A stretch of 64,000 nt of DNA. It comes from Balanoglossus misakiensis. Its lineage: Eukaryota; Hemichordata. A program made the translations under genes and the position numbers. A model generated the notes under the pieces. That model did no database searches. It saw only the letters and a list, made by a program, of their open reading frames with translations, and had not been told where the DNA came from. The DNA lies in contig CM082577.2 in assembly GCA_040954595.2 (NCBI GenBank), forward strand, positions 5,332,001 through 5,396,000, written 5' to 3'. Below, one piece after another: positions 1 to 14,286 of the stretch; positions within the stretch are counted from its first letter, which is position 1; each line of letters starts with the position of its first letter.

Positions 1-641
1 AACGCCTTGAAGAAGCAGATCCGGTTAGCAAGAAGCTTGTTTGTCGTTTCACCTGGGGCTGGAGACAGGCCTGGAGGTATCGCCGGCCACCAAAAGCGAG
101 TCATAGACACCAGTCACATGATAGATTTATAGTAAGCACTGTCAACGAGACTGGGTTTTTTCAAGCACCATTTAAATTACGTGCATCTTCAGTGGAATAG
201 AACTTAGTACCAATAAGAGTCAGTAGAAATGCATCCCTGTTAGGGTTATTTATAAGGAGGAGCTGGATTCCAAGATTCCTGTGTCCCCCAAACTTTTTCC
301 CCTTGGCAAATCCTGGCGTGTGTACGTGGTGAGCACACAGCTGCTCACACTTTAAGTAGATCCCAAGGTTCCTCTCTCTCTGTCATTGTTCATAAATTAG
401 CACAGATTTGTGTGTGTGTTGTTCTGTTTTCTTTTGTAAAGAGATTGCATCCGTTGTTGTAGTGGTACGCTGTAGTTCATTATACATTGTAATCCGCGGC
501 ACACTGCAAGTGTTCTTCATATACATTTTTGTACATGTTCTGTTCTGTTCTGTTCATCAAGTGGTTATACTGTGAACCTGTGTAGGTTGTTGTTTTTTTG
601 TAAAGATGTCACACTTCTATGACCACTTGAGTCTGGCCTAG

Positions 642-3600
642 TCATTCGTACTCCAACACTTGCTTGTGATAGAATAGTAAGTACCTGAAGAAGAAAAAAG
701 TACAAAATTATCATTTTTTCAAACAATTTTTATGAGTGTATGTCATCACGCAGGGCTGAAAAGACACCTTGTACGGTTTATGAAATAGTGATTGTGATAA
801 AGCAAAGGCCTAAACTCAGCTGTACAAACAAATTCTAGCGTGGGCATCAAACAAGCATCTCTTTGTACGCATTACACCATATGTTCATTACACCTAACCT
901 TCAAAATGCCATGATATATGTTGCATGTATATTTTTGGTGTAAAAACAGGTGAGCGACTTTGGCCAATCTGCCATTTAAAGTTCTCGGCAAACATTTGTA
1001 TTATAGCCTGCTGTTCAAATAGAAAAAAAATTACAAGGCCATTTTATTCACGCAAAAGTCCATCCCAATATTTGCATGTTAGTGTCCGTGAGAACATGAA
1101 TAATCACAGCACACATGAGAGACTTGTGCACTTACCCTTCACTGTCTAGAACATCCTGTTGACTAACTTTATTTATGACAGCGTCATCACACCGAAACCA
1201 CTGGTCCCTGTGTTGTCTCACATAACAAGTATAATGACCTGAATCTATTGTTCCTAAGTGGTTGACTACTGCAAATAATGAATACCTGTAAAGTTCGGAA
1301 GAAAAAAAGCACAATGAAAACCTTAAAATCACTTTCTATTGTCCACTGCAGTAATCTGTGTGTGACATTTTATTCCGGAGTAGGCCCATTTGACTTACTT
1401 GTTATCAGTGGTACTAAAGCTGTCCATCTCTTGAATATTGTTGTTTAACCCGTTTTGTCTACGATAAGGAGACATGAATGGTGTCATGTCTAGTTCTTGT
1501 GGAAATGAAATAAACGTTGTTATTTTCTTGCGGAATTTGTTGGAATGCTCAAAGCGCTGCAATGAAAAACAGAAACATAAAAGTGGTTTCAGGTCAAATG
1601 CAACAGGTGTTCTTAACAGTATACCCACATTGACTGCCCATGAGGGCAACAGCATACGCTTGTTTCCCTGAGAGACTGTGAGTTGTCAGAGACCTGACGG
1701 GGCAAGACTTTGAATACTATTGACCAGTAACTTCACTTTGTAACAATGCCAATCACAATCACAACACAGAGAACGAATGAGGTGTGTTATAATATAAATC
1801 ACAAAAATCATGTTAAGAAATTTAACAGATCATCACCAAAGTCAAACAAGATGTACATACCTTAAGGTGAAAGCAGGCAACGATAGGAAGTTTTTTCATT
1901 GTGAGTTGTTTAGTAGATTCTTGATAACTCTGACATTTACTACACTTTATTTTGGCATGAGATCCTAAATGTTCAGGTTTGGTGAATCTGTAAAATAAAG
2001 AAAACTATATCACAACGCAAATTAGGATAAAATTAAGCCTAAATGTTCACATTTTGTCCACGATTCAAACAAAAAGTGGCATCGTGAACTGTATACTTTC
2101 TTGGAGATGTGTTATATGCCTGTATAAGTTATGTATGAGTAAATCTGAGTGTGGAAATATTATTTCAGGGTGCACCTCAAAATGGTGCACTCAACATATG
2201 AACATATCATATACAGACAGACAGACACACACAAATACTGACTGATCCCATATGCTTTTCACTGGTATATCCATATATCAAATGGGAGCTAAACACAGAG
2301 TTACTGGACTGTACTAAAGTAATATTCATCTTTGCCTTTTGGAGAACTACAATGCCTGTCACTATCTCATTGACATAAATGACAACATGGTCTAGACATT
2401 TTCTGATCTGCATTGAATTGCATATTTTTTTGCTTGCAGAAATGCACGTAAAAGATTTATGATATTCACATCAATTATATTGTACCTTTCCTTGAGTTAT
2501 AAATACCTGCGATGAGATGACTTAAATTCAAAAAGCTTTTTCCCCGTCTTACATTTTTTTCACCATTTGGAAATACAAACTTCACGGAGAGAGCATGAAA
2601 TTTTATAAACGTGACAGGCAGATCAGCCAGAAGGATAAGAGAAATCTTTTGAATCAATTCAGAAAGGAGCACTGAAAACGTTTAAAAAGAGCCCTTTCCC
2701 CAACACTGCAAAGAAATCACAACCAGTCTGAGCACACATTGACATATTGTAACCCAATAGTCTCTTACGCCTGAAAAATTCCTTCTGATTTTCTTATCAC
2801 TTCTTAGGTTATTGGCTTGTTTATTTTTTTGCAAATTTTTTTCATAAGTTGGAATTTTCAAGTGGAAATTTCAAATAAAAAATGTTGAAAAGATGTCGCG
2901 AGGTGCTACATTGTCTGCATTACTTTACCTTCTAAGGCAGTCAAGGAGTGAGGTAGGTGATTCTACGTCAGTCCCTTGTGAGGAAAGCTCACCGTTATAT
3001 ACATTACCATAGTCTGTTGACGAAAATGAAATTATTACATATGATTTACCCGGTAGGTAGACAAATTTCACGTTATATTTCGGTGCCTACTGGCAGGTCT
3101 CAAAAGAAACATTTTCTTAAATAATGAAAGAACACAAGAAAGGGGCTAAAAGTCCCAATTTCTATGTAACACACAGAAATTTGTATTCTCCACATCTTCT
3201 GTGACTTTTGAAGTCTTGAAAAGTTCCCAGAAAACGCATTTTTCAACCTGAGTTGGTGCTCGTGCTTTCTTACCTGTCAAAGCACTTGACGATGTACTAG
3301 TAGTGAGAGTGCTAGATGAACTAGTTGTTATATTGCTCGGTCCTAGGTCTAGCGAAATATCCCAAAACGGATCTATTGTTGTAGACACACCACTGAAAGG
3401 TCAAACACAAGGTCAATGTCATTACATACAGTGGCAAAGTACATGTTGTCTGATCAATATCAATTGTAAATTGTTTTTTTATAATAATCACTTACAACAC
3501 CATCAAGCAGTGACTTACAACTTTTGAATGCCCTTTTCCAAACTAAATTGCAGCATTTGTGTGGTAACTATGACTGGACAATTTGAAATCTTTCCTCTTG

Positions 3601-6600
3601 TCTGTATAACCACAGACAATGGTAGGACAGTTCTTCCAACGTTAAAAGCACATGCACACACATATACTTGAAATATGTATACCAAATTCTAACTGACCCT
3701 TGACTCAAATTCAACATAGTAGACACACATTTACAATAAGTCAAACTTCATGTGCTAAGTTCTTGCAGAAGATCAGATATCAGCAGCAGACATTGACTCC
3801 ATTCCCCTTTGCCCCACAAAACGAAATACCACAATAGAATTGAAGTCACCGGGTGGATGATTGTGAAGCACACACATCCCCAAGTCTTTTTCCCGGCTTG
3901 TCATACTTACTGGCAATTTTGGCATGTGACGTCAGATTGCAATCCCCCGGTAAAAATTTGATCTATTATACAGTTACAGTGATTTGGGTTTGTGCTTGCA
4001 TTGCCATTCAAACCTGAAATGAAATCCAAACACGACACACAATGAGTTGGATAATCAAAAACCAAAATGATATAAACTTTGAGAAAATATCACATTTGAT
4101 GAAATCAACACAAATACAAAGAGCACCAAGTAATAGAATTAACTGACTACATAAAATGATTTGATTCTGTCAAAATGCGAAGAATTTTGAAGTTATGTTT
4201 ATTATTATTAGGAAGCATGTATATTATACGGAACATGAATAATATCTTTGATTTTATAAGAATGGCAGAGTTGCATATATCTTTCAAAACAAAAAACAGG
4301 GTATTCTTTACAACTTCTATTTTAATGCATGTCGTCATAACAACTATGTGTCAAACAAGGCACTCTTGAGACAATCTTCTAAAATTACACCATCTTGACA
4401 CATTGTCATCTCGTCTGTTGTCGTAACAACTTACATGGTCACCCATGGCCATGATTTTATTTCTTTTTTCGAAATTAGCCTGATGTATTTTCATTTGTGC
4501 ATAATGTAAAAAAAAAGTAACAACCTCACATCATGTTTTTCCCTCATCATCAGTATTTATGTCCCGAACAAGACATTTATGACTTGTGTCTACATGTGAC
4601 AAGAATAATAATAGTCAGAGTGCATGATACATTGAATCAGAACACAATGGATCGCAAAAGGTGGCTATCTCAATCACCATGAGTACTGGCTAATTAAGTC
4701 TTATCACAGTACTATCAGCAGATCACACTGGGATTACACAGGTACATTGTAAACTAGATCCACTATGAATATTAAAGTCGATCTGCATTTAAAAATAAAT
4801 TTTTCGCTTTTGGCTCATACTTCAGCATAGGCCTACTCCAGTATAAAGAGTGGTGCATAGACTACAGCTTATGGGATGCGGAACAAGTCATGTGATTGCG
4901 GTACAAACAAATACACACAAGTCAGCACATATGCAGGATTACACCAGACCTTACACGTATTTCTATATGGCCGTTCCACTTACACGAGTTTGTTAGTAAT
5001 GGTGTGCATCCGACAGGTTTGAATTCCGGGTTTCGCCGATTTGCACGAAACTTTTCTCATTTTTCTTCAAAAGAAACAAAGATGACGTCTCTCACCTTTA
5101 CAATGCCTATGAAGTACGTCTAAAGCTGCTATAAAAAATTCGTGTGCATCCTGTTGTTCATATCCTGCTAAGTGTCTTGCATGCGTCCATACAAGATGAA
5201 GTAATCGATATGGAATGTGTACAGAACGTAAACCTGAATAAAACTGGTAAGAAAAGAAAAAGACGAAGAAAACACATTAAATACAATTTAATTCATTATT
5301 TAGCAAAAACTATGTCATGCAGACTCAGAATATTATTAGGCTAACTCCTACAAAGATGACATGGTACTTTTCTGAAATAAACCATGTAGCCACGGCAACT
5401 GTGCAAAGAAACACCAACTTTGGTTTGTGCATATATATAGGCACACATGAACTCACTGTTTGTAAAACAGAAATACTGCCTCTGAAAATTCATCAATATA
5501 GCAATAGTCACTCAAATATTTCGTGTGGCAGTCATTTCTTACAAACAAGCATATTGTTTTTTCTCATTGAGTTGTGACCCTCTTGCAAGGGTCACTTTAA
5601 CTGAACCGTTGGTTGGTTTGTTGGCACATACATACCTCTTGAAACAATCGTGACATCTCACAGACCAGACACTGATCACTTTGTTGCTCACATCGATGTC
5701 TGTCCGACAGGAAGAAGTCTCTCAGAAGAGGTGTGTGAGTTAATGCTTGCACTATACAATTCATAAAACATGTATTGCCTAAGTTAATTAATCCTCGAAG
5801 ACCTGGGAACAGGAAGAGAAAATACGTGCCACCGTGTCATTGATACTTGTCTGCGGTTATAAACTCCTGGGGGAGCTTTATAACGCATTGTCTTTTCAGC
5901 CATAACAGGTTACTGTACATTATGGCTCACAGAAAATGGATTGGTAAGTTGGATGACTGATGGAAATATCGCACAATGTAAAGAACTGCACAAGTGAAAC
6001 CATATGCACATATATTATGGATTACAGTATCTGGGCAAATATTGCTCACGCACAATATCCACAGATCGGATGCCTTCAAATGAGGATTCTTCTGCCTGAA
6101 CTGGCATTGAATTTTTTTCCAACTCCATGAGCAGCAACCACTGATCCCTACCACAGTCAAACTTGTGCAACTATGAATCAGCTGAATATATACCAGCAAG
6201 CCTGAGGTACAAGAAACTTTAAAAATGTCCTCCAAAGGCGTGCAACTAATTTAGTGATTTATATACCGTACACAATGAACTTGCTGGTGATTCACATTTC
6301 AACAATGTGGACAGGAAATGAGCAACATCTACAGCCCTGATGCTTCTACAGTCTTTCAAATCAAATTTTAAAAATATAGTATACTTAATATCCTTCTCAA
6401 CTGTCCCTGAACTTACCTATTGTAGAGTTTTCTGTAATTTTCCTCCGTTTCGGATTCTTTCGAAGAAGTTCAACTTCCCGTTTACTAGGTTCCCACGCAC
6501 AAAACAAGGCTTGATTTAATCCTGAAATTAATGAACAAAAATAGCCTATTAGCGTCAACTTTTATTGTTTTGCTGATAAGCTCTCCATTTCCTGACAGTA

Positions 6601-9556
6601 AAGTGAAAAAAAGAGACTTGAAGTTGACACATTCCTTGTTGCAATGATGGTCTGACCTCTGTGACCTTCTGAGAGAGTTAAGAGGTTATTTAAAACGCAT
6701 TGAGGAGAAGGAGCTTTTCACTTTAGACTGGCCATTACACCATCAAGTACAGGGTTATTATCTGAAAGGGTGGGTTTGTAGGAAATTCTATCAGAAATAC
6801 AATGTACTACAAATATTGGCATCTAGGAGGGATTGACTCAATTTGGTGCCCTCTCTCGATCCCAGTTTTTTCATCAATTTCAACCTTACCTATCGATTTG
6901 GCAGCTTTGGCTTTCACTTCCCTGGCGATGAATTCAAGTTCTCTGTCGTATACATAGTCTCCACAGATAAAACAGAGAACAGCACCGTAATTTAAATCAA
7001 CAGCTGAGATGGGAGAGAAAAAAAGGCAAATATAGAGAGTAAGATTAACCACTCACTGCAAGAGTTGTTGCGTGTGATCCCACGTTACTTAAAAGTATAC
7101 AGTCACCTAAGCAAATTTAGCCACAGTTACCATGGCAAGTTGAGATCAAACCAATGACAGATGTTCATGGGATGGCCACGCAAAAAAAGAGCACCACCAC
7201 ATTTCCTTTAGAAGATATTCCTCTTTAACCATATATGGGTATGTGTAAATTAGAGGTGACTGTATACCTTTAAAGAATGTATTTCTCATTGTTACCATTA
7301 CCAGCCATTGTTTTATTGTTGACACACTGTTTTTGCTCTTCCCCTTATTAGCATGCTTATTATATTAGCTCAAGTATGCATGCATCTTGTACAAAACAAT
7401 GGGCTTAAGTCCATAGCTATCAATTTTTGTATCTTGCTGAAGAAACCAGTGTCTCGATCGCCAAATTGGTTCATTTTCAAAATTCTGCAGTTGCTATTTA
7501 TCCAGTCTTCCAGAATCCCGGATTGAACAGTTGTGATTTCTGTATCTGGAGAGCACTTGACACATGGACAAAGCACCATTGATGAATGACATTGAAATGC
7601 TAATGTCTCCATTGTCTTTTTGTCTTGCAGGAAAAACAAAGAGGATCTGAAATACTGAGCTCATATGTCATGGGGTTAGAAATCAATGTACACCAAGCAC
7701 TGTTTCGAATAAAAGATTTGAAAATTAATAATGCTGCTTTGTGCAGGTGTCATACGCAGACCTGTGTATATTATACAACTTGCATTCTGGGTTCTACACT
7801 CATTTTTAAGCGTTTCACACTTATCTCTGTGATACTTCCTATTGTAACTGAACTATTTGTTATAACTGAAAATTGGCACAGTTAACCAGTGTTTTGTTCT
7901 TAATTTCCAATTCTTACTGTGTGTTTGTGATGCAATTAAACAGTTAATGCAATATAGAACATATATACTCACCTAAATGATGTTTCTTTTGTCTTGCATG
8001 TTCTTGTATATGTTTCCTACTGTAGCACCCAAAAAATACACAGTGTAGACAAGAATGGAGACGCTGGTTGTGATCCCCACATATATGACAGCAAGCTTTT
8101 GCCTGAATATTTTAGAGGGGGGAAAAAACAAAAAGACAAACACGCATATGAGATTATTAACCGGTTTATACACAGGCCAGAGAAGGGTACACTCCGACCA
8201 ATCAAAGTACCCCCTAATGAAGTGCATCGCCCTTATTTGAACAGAACTGATCTTTGTGGTACAAAATGTTGCATTGCTGATACAAAAAATCCAAACTACT
8301 GGAATTACACTTAAGTACAACAATATACTACATATATGATAATTGACCCCCCTTCCGAATTATGCATTTTATCAATCATACACAATTATTCAATTTCCCT
8401 CAATATTCATTGTTGTCATGTTGTAGGTGATTGTTGACGTCATTTGGTTGCTGGTGTTTCTTACAAGTGTTTCCTGCAATAGCATTTACAAGGTTACATT
8501 ACAAGGCTGTATGAAAATGATGTCTTTTGCAGCTTAATTAATTGTGCACTAAACATGATCGTCCTTGCGGTGTGCTTGAACAACTAAACGGTAACCTTGC
8601 AAGTTAAAGGTAAACTGAGGCCATCGCTCACACCATCTTCAAATAAAGACTGACCGAATCGAGATTTTCGAACGCGAGCAATTTTCTTGCGTGGAAATTT
8701 TTAAATATTTTTAGAATATCATACACAAAGGACGTCAAGTCTAGTGGACAATACGCAATTCAAAACGTAATGTTACAGCGTCATACGCAGAGGATAGATA
8801 GTGTCAAGGTCGGACATGACAACATGAAGGCCTGTCACGTTCTTTCAGTTTTCAGTGGCATTTTGAAGGGAAGTCGCTCCAGCTTTCTTAAACAGCTTTC
8901 CAGAAATGCACGTTTATGTTGTTTACAGTATCAAACTATCAATGCGACAAACTAAAGATAAACAAACTTGTTAGTATCCGCGTAAAACAATGACAGTCGA
9001 TGACAACTGGTGGTAGCGATTTACAGCTATATGCGAAGGGTTTCGCTATCAACCTGACGTGCGGTCTTGTACACTTTCAAACAGAGTAGAAGCAACCCGA
9101 GCTATCATTTCGAGAAATATGACGCCTTCCATTCTTGACATGAAATACTGTGGCATAAACCATAGCAATGACTTTGCAGAGAGGTTGCTAGAATAGTAAA
9201 ACAAAGAATTCATTGCACATGTCAAAATTGAACCGGTGCGCCGGCCACTGCCAACTGCGTCTCGTGCACCGGTCGTGGAACCATACAAAGAAAAGCTGAA
9301 AAATAACGGAAAAAGAACGATTGCATGTCCGCAGACCTTTAAATGGTATCGCTCCAATATCGGATGCGATATTCCAACCAAGTTCAACAATTTATTTGGC
9401 ACCAAAGCCGGAAATTTTAGCCAAGAAATGACGTACCTTTCGCTTCCTATTTTCGGGCGAACAGCAGTACACAAAATACGACTGAATTATTCGGTACGGT
9501 CGTGTGCCTTTAGACGCCTTGAAGCTGCTCAAATGTTGGCAGCCTGACAGGCTCAT
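642..9556 (-). CDS. USP22: Ubiquitin carboxyl-terminal hydrolase 22 (SAGA DUB module), complete
   Basis: Thirteen coding exons on the minus strand: 9437-9556, 7973-8102, 6890-7003, 6417-6521, 5636-5802, 5096-5243, 3911-4013, 3274-3392, 2929-3013, 1861-1987, 1399-1556, 1136-1285 and 642-684. They sum to 1569 nt with every phase compatible, giving 522 residues, close to vertebrate USP22. The start is the ATG at 9554-9556, about ten residues before the conserved Cys-His zinc-finger start. Exon 2 carries the ZnF-UBP (CHICG, then [12 protein letters not shown]). The Cys box LGNTCFMN puts the catalytic Cys near residue 168. The His box DSGHYTC puts the His near 476, followed by RCDDA. The C-terminus reads [13 protein letters not shown]. 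In the SAGA complex the family removes ubiquitin from histones H2A and H2B in the nucleus; the zinc finger docks it to the complex. It is transcribed divergently from DHRS7B. Nothing is missing, so this is very probably functional. Confidence 0.97.
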
Positions 9557-10681
9557 GTTGGCAGCAAACGGTGTGAAAATAGAGCAGCCGTTGTAGCCAG
9601 TGTGGTAGAGTTTGTGCCGGTCAATTTTGAAGCCAGGGACGGAGAAGTTTGTGATTGAGTGGAATAAAATGGACACAATGTTACAATGTGTAAGTGTGCA
9701 GCTGTGTTACTGCGCACCAACTCAATGCGCATACAAACACATACCACATAAAGACTTCCGCTTCCGGGGTCACTCTAAGACAAGACGAAATGATCACAAG
9801 TAGGTTTCTTTAAAAACCTCTGCGAAAAAAATCCTTGTCCCAAGATCAGTATTGCTTTTACAGTAGCATAGAACCAGTCATTGATATTCCAGCGTAAGCA
9901 AAGCGCTGCCCGTTTGACAGAAATGGCAGATCGAGCTTCAGAGCACCGGTGCACGTGCAGCGTTTGTGACGTATGTGTTGAGGGATGGAACAGAGAGGTG
10001 TGGCAGCAGACGAGCTGAATGCGTGACCTTGGTCACTGCGGAGACGGTGCCTAGCAACCGCTGAATGACGCAGTGAGGATGGAGGCAGTGATTCAAAGAA
10101 TGAGTTGTCCAATACTTGAAAGAAAACGTGACTAATAAAGGAAACGAAAAAAACTTTCTCAATGTCAGTTGTATATATTTTCAGAAGATCATCATCAGTC
10201 ATGGTCTTATCCCGTATTGATAGGCCATACTATTTAGACATTTGGAAAATTGTATGATTGATGAAAAAAGTTGCTAAGAGGCATAAATGAAGTAATTGTA
10301 GATGCAAAGAATAATAAAATTAAACACAATTGTCTGTATTTTTGAAATTACAGTGATGCAGTGAATATATGTGAATGTGATCCTTTGACAAAATATTGAG
10401 AAATCCTTCCACAAGGCACAGTGATTCTGCACAAGGACATAGGTAATAGTGTCAACTCTTTCACACACCCCTGTCTTACTTTTTAAAGGTCCAATTAACA
10501 ATAGATTTGAACCAAACCACAGTGGTGAAAAGTATTACATGTATCACCATAAATTATCCATGATTTGTGACTTCTGTATCGGGAAAAGTCAATAGGTCCC
10601 TTTAAATTGCTAACAATTGTATCTTTTCCTGTTCATCAGATCTTGTTTGCTGCAGCCTTCGTTGAGTACCACTACTCCATC
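9557..10681. promoter_or_regulatory. Intergenic head-to-head interval between USP22 and DHRS7B, likely shared promoter
   Basis: About 1.1 kb separates the divergent start codons of USP22 (minus) and DHRS7B (plus). No conserved coding exon is visible. The 9.2-10.1 kb part is richer in CpG than its flanks, as expected of a housekeeping bidirectional promoter. No TATA box was recognised. The promoter role is inferred from gene arrangement only. Confidence 0.4.
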
Positions 10682-13299
10682 ATGAGTATCAATCTAACCC
10701 CAGCTGCAGCTTTGGCAGCCATTGCTGTTGGCGGTCTAGGGTTGCTGTGGTTACTGCGGCGGATCCGGTACCGGAAAAGCCTGGAATCTCTGCAGGACAA
10801 AGTGGTGTGGATCACCGGAGCGAGCTCGGGTGTTGGTGAAGGTATCATGCTGTTTTAAAAACTGTTTTTTGATCATATAAGCATGCATTCATTCATTTCA
10901 TTGCAATCTCAGAACATCACAAACCAGCTTATTATATGCACAAAGTTGCAAGGTTTTATGACAGTACAATGTAATTATATCATTCAAAGCACTGCAGTTT
11001 GATGTAAATATTCAAACCTACATCATGGTCACACTTGCTCCACATAACTCACACCACTGCAATTAAATAGTGCTAATCAACATTTGAAAGGCAGTGTCTC
11101 TCAAGATCTATTAGCCAACAGGTGTCATCATCCACACACCTGGTGCACACCTGTTCACAGACCAGGTGTCACGCAGGCACTGACCAATCAAAGCCATGAT
11201 ACCCACCTGCACGCGTAGTTCCCAGATTCAGATTCCAGATTCCGTATAAATAATCCAAGCTTGTTGCATGTTACAGCATGTGCACATGGATTCTACAAAG
11301 CCGGCGCCAAGTTAATCCTCAGTTCTCGGAGAAGTTCTGAACTCGAGAGAGTTCGAAATGACTTGTGTGGTCTGAAGTTGGTAAGTTATGGTTACAACAA
11401 CATGTTACATGGTTTTCAGGGTTACATTGATGGGTTACCCTTGCAGATAAATATTTCAAAATATTAAATATTAAACTTTCTCATCCTTAGAACACACCCA
11501 CCCATGTCCCAAGAATTCTTCCCCTTGATTTGGCGGATGTCAAGAGTCTTGAAAAGAAATCCAAGGAAGCTATCAGTTTCCACGGCAACATCGATGTTCT
11601 CATCAACAATGGTGGCATCAGTTTCCGTGGCACTGCTATGGATACCACAATTGATGTTGATCGGAAATTGATGGACGTCAACTATTTTGGCGCAGTTGCT
11701 TTGACTAAAGGTGAGTGACCTTTGAACTCTTATGGATTCAGGGCTACCGGGCTCCTTCCATTATAAATGGCCTGGGAGTAAAATGAAGGCCACAAACATA
11801 ATATTCTTCCAAGAGAATCATTGGCATGTCAAATATTGATGCATCTTCTCAATTGTGATTATGATTGCAGGTGTGTTACCATGCATGATGGCCAACGGCA
11901 GTGGTCACATCGTAGCCGTGAGCAGCGTCCAGGGCAAGATGGCCATACCCTTCAGAACGGCATGTGAGTGGAGAAATACAGATGTAGATAGTAGACATTT
12001 GGACAGTTGTATATATCTGATATATGATGCTCTTGTATGTCTGCAAAAAAATAAATTTGTTCATTTTACAAAGAAGTTCAGTTTGCAATTTGTGAAGTAA
12101 AACAAGGTACTATTGCTAGGATACCAACTTTCCTGTTTATCAACTTTTTACTCCCTACGAAACGAAGTCACTTTTCATTTTACAGACACGGCTTCCAAGC
12201 ACGCACTGCAAGCTTTCTTCGACAGCCTTCGAGCTGAGCTGGCGGGTCACAACATCCAGGTCACCGTGGTCAGTCCAAGTTACATCAAAACAAACCTGTC
12301 GTTGAACGCTGTGAATCCCGACGGATCCAATTATGGAGGTAAGACGTGGTCGCCGTGACAACCACCCTGCCTCACGCAGATGCCATGTTTTCTCCCAAGG
12401 CCAGCAACACAGATCGAAGTCCCACTGTCACTTGCAGGTTCCAAGTCATTAGGAAAGTCAACAATCTCTCATTTCTTTTTCATTTTTTTTAATTACAAAG
12501 TGTGACAGTCTAACTATGATCTCGCTCCCTTAAAGAGACTCTCCTTGGAACTGTGCTTTGGTCTTTAAGAGAAAAAGGTCAAATACCTCAATTTGTCGGT
12601 GCTTGGGTGATATTACTGCTATTTGACATTCTAGAAAGGATAAATATAGATATCGACAATAGCCAGTATCTAACAAACAGCTGTGTATTTCCAAATTGCC
12701 AGCCAAGATGTCCTGAGGACTAGACTTCATTATTTCCTTTTGATATTTTCGTGCTGTTGTGATCGATTGCCGGGAGAAATTAGCTCCTTGTTTGTGTTGA
12801 AGGCAAAATGTCAAGAGTCGTGCAAGTACTGTAGAATTATGGTACCACAAGAATTGCGAGTCTGATTTGTGAAATTACACTCCTCCACTCATGGTCAGTA
12901 CAAATGGCCATGGTCAGCGCAGGTAGAGATGTCGTTTTATCTACAGTGTATTAGATACAGCACTTTGTATCCAGAGTACAAATGACTCGTGTTTTCAAAA
13001 TAAATCGTGCCATGAGTAAAATTGTTCTGATAAAGCCATGGGCAAGGTGGATAAATTTTTGAACAATTTATTAATTTCACACCATTCATTTTGCAGTCAT
13101 GGACTCTACCATTCAACGCGGGATGCCGCCTGATTACGTGGCAAGTCGAATCTTGCAGGCCGTCGTCTGCAAGCAGACCGATGTTGTCTTGGGCCCGTTT
13201 ACCCACAAGGCAGCAATCTACCTACGCACCTTGGTGCCGGGAATATTCGCCAAGATGATGGAAGCGAGGGCGAAGAAGGGGATGGCCTCGGAAAACTGA
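10682..13299 (+). CDS. DHRS7B: Dehydrogenase/reductase SDR family member 7B-like, complete
   Basis: Six coding exons: 10682-10841, 11277-11380, 11491-11710, 11871-11963, 12186-12338 and 13097-13299. They total 933 nt (310 residues) with consistent phases. An N-terminal hydrophobic segment (about residues 8-25) with a following basic patch suggests a membrane anchor facing the cytosol, as in DHRS7B. The Rossmann cofactor motif is TGASSGVGE. The active site has VSSVQGK and YTASK, with the catalytic Tyr near residue 193 and Lys near 197. The usual NNAG structural motif reads NNGG. Strong DHRS7B-specific strings follow ([24 protein letters not shown]-type C-terminus VPGIFAKMM). Classical SDRs reduce or oxidise carbonyls with NAD(P)H; the substrate cannot be read from sequence. 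An in-frame ATG lies upstream at 10607, but 10682 has the conserved start context. An AATAAA lies at 14510. It is divergently paired with USP22. Confidence 0.95.
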
Positions 13300-13968
13300 A
13301 AGGAACAAGGAATAAGAAAATTCACGCTGCACGTCATATGCTGCCAAGAACTGATCTGCCAAAAAGGAAATAGAAAATGGAATGGCTTATAATTCAGAAA
13401 TGAATATTCTTGCACGTTTTCTGTGGCTGTGATCTCATCTCATGACAGATTTAATTCAGATGTTTTTTTTTCAGAAAATGAAAAATCTGAATATTTCAAA
13501 TGATTGAAATTGTAATGAATTGGCTCCAAGCCAGCAGCTGGAGCAAGAGTGGAGATAGAAAACTCTTCCTCTGCAAATTTCAATGCAAAATTATTTTTTT
13601 TAAACAGAATAATGAGTTTTCACAGCTTTGTGGGTCAAAACATCACTAAGGGAATGAAATGCTACAAATCCTTGAGTGTCAGCAGACTCTAAGATCAGGG
13701 AAAGTCTTTATGATTGAAAAAAACAAACATGATGGCTTCAAGAGTGAGTTTATGAATTCCCTAATAATTAGGGATCATAGTTTCTGTTAGCCCACAAATT
13801 AGTGCAAATGTGATCTGATTGGGGTTTGCGTATGTTTTGTGACGATATTGCCCGCCCACATGGTGGCAAAGTTGTTACATGCAGTTGCACAAACAGGAAA
13901 CCTGTTGTTACACTGGAGTCAGTTGCTAGGCAAGGACAGTGATGACAAACAAGACTTGCTAGTACTTC

Positions 13969-14002
13969 AGAGAGAGAGAGAGAGTGTGTGTGTGTGTGTG
14001 TG
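13969..14002. repeat. (AG)n-(TG)n compound microsatellite
   Basis: Eight AG dinucleotides are followed directly by nine TG dinucleotides in the 3' region of DHRS7B. Confidence 0.9.
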
Positions 14003-14212
14003 CATGTGGTTGTTTTTCTCAAGTGTTTGTCAAACTGGAAAGTGTGTCCTGCAGAATGCAAAAAATAGACAGATAACAGGAAAAGAGAGAAGAATCCCAA
14101 GGTCATGGGGAAGTGAAGTCTGTTCAAGATGCAATCTGGTTTCAAACTCGGGGTAATAGGTCAGGTTTTTCAGGTTAGACGTACGTGGAGTTGAATATTG
14201 TCGTGAGTGAGT

Positions 14213-14286
14213 GATTTGGGTACAATTCGCTCCATATAGCACTCGCCTGACAGCTCGTGCTATATGTCTCTAATTGTACCCAAATC
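14213..14286. repeat. Long hairpin: 15-bp outer and 10-bp inner perfect stems
   Basis: GATTTGGGTACAATT at 14213-14227 is exactly complementary to 14272-14286. CATATAGCAC at 14233-14242 is exactly complementary to 14257-14266. The two stems are separated by a symmetric 5x5 internal loop and closed by a 14-nt loop. The geometry resembles a microRNA precursor or a very small foldback element. It lies downstream of DHRS7B, possibly within its 3' UTR. Confidence 0.8.

Noticed and set aside
7973-8323. 116-codon open frame on the minus strand
   Set aside because: It overlaps the USP22 zinc-finger exon in another frame. The frame with CHICG and [12 protein letters not shown] is the real one and splices in phase.
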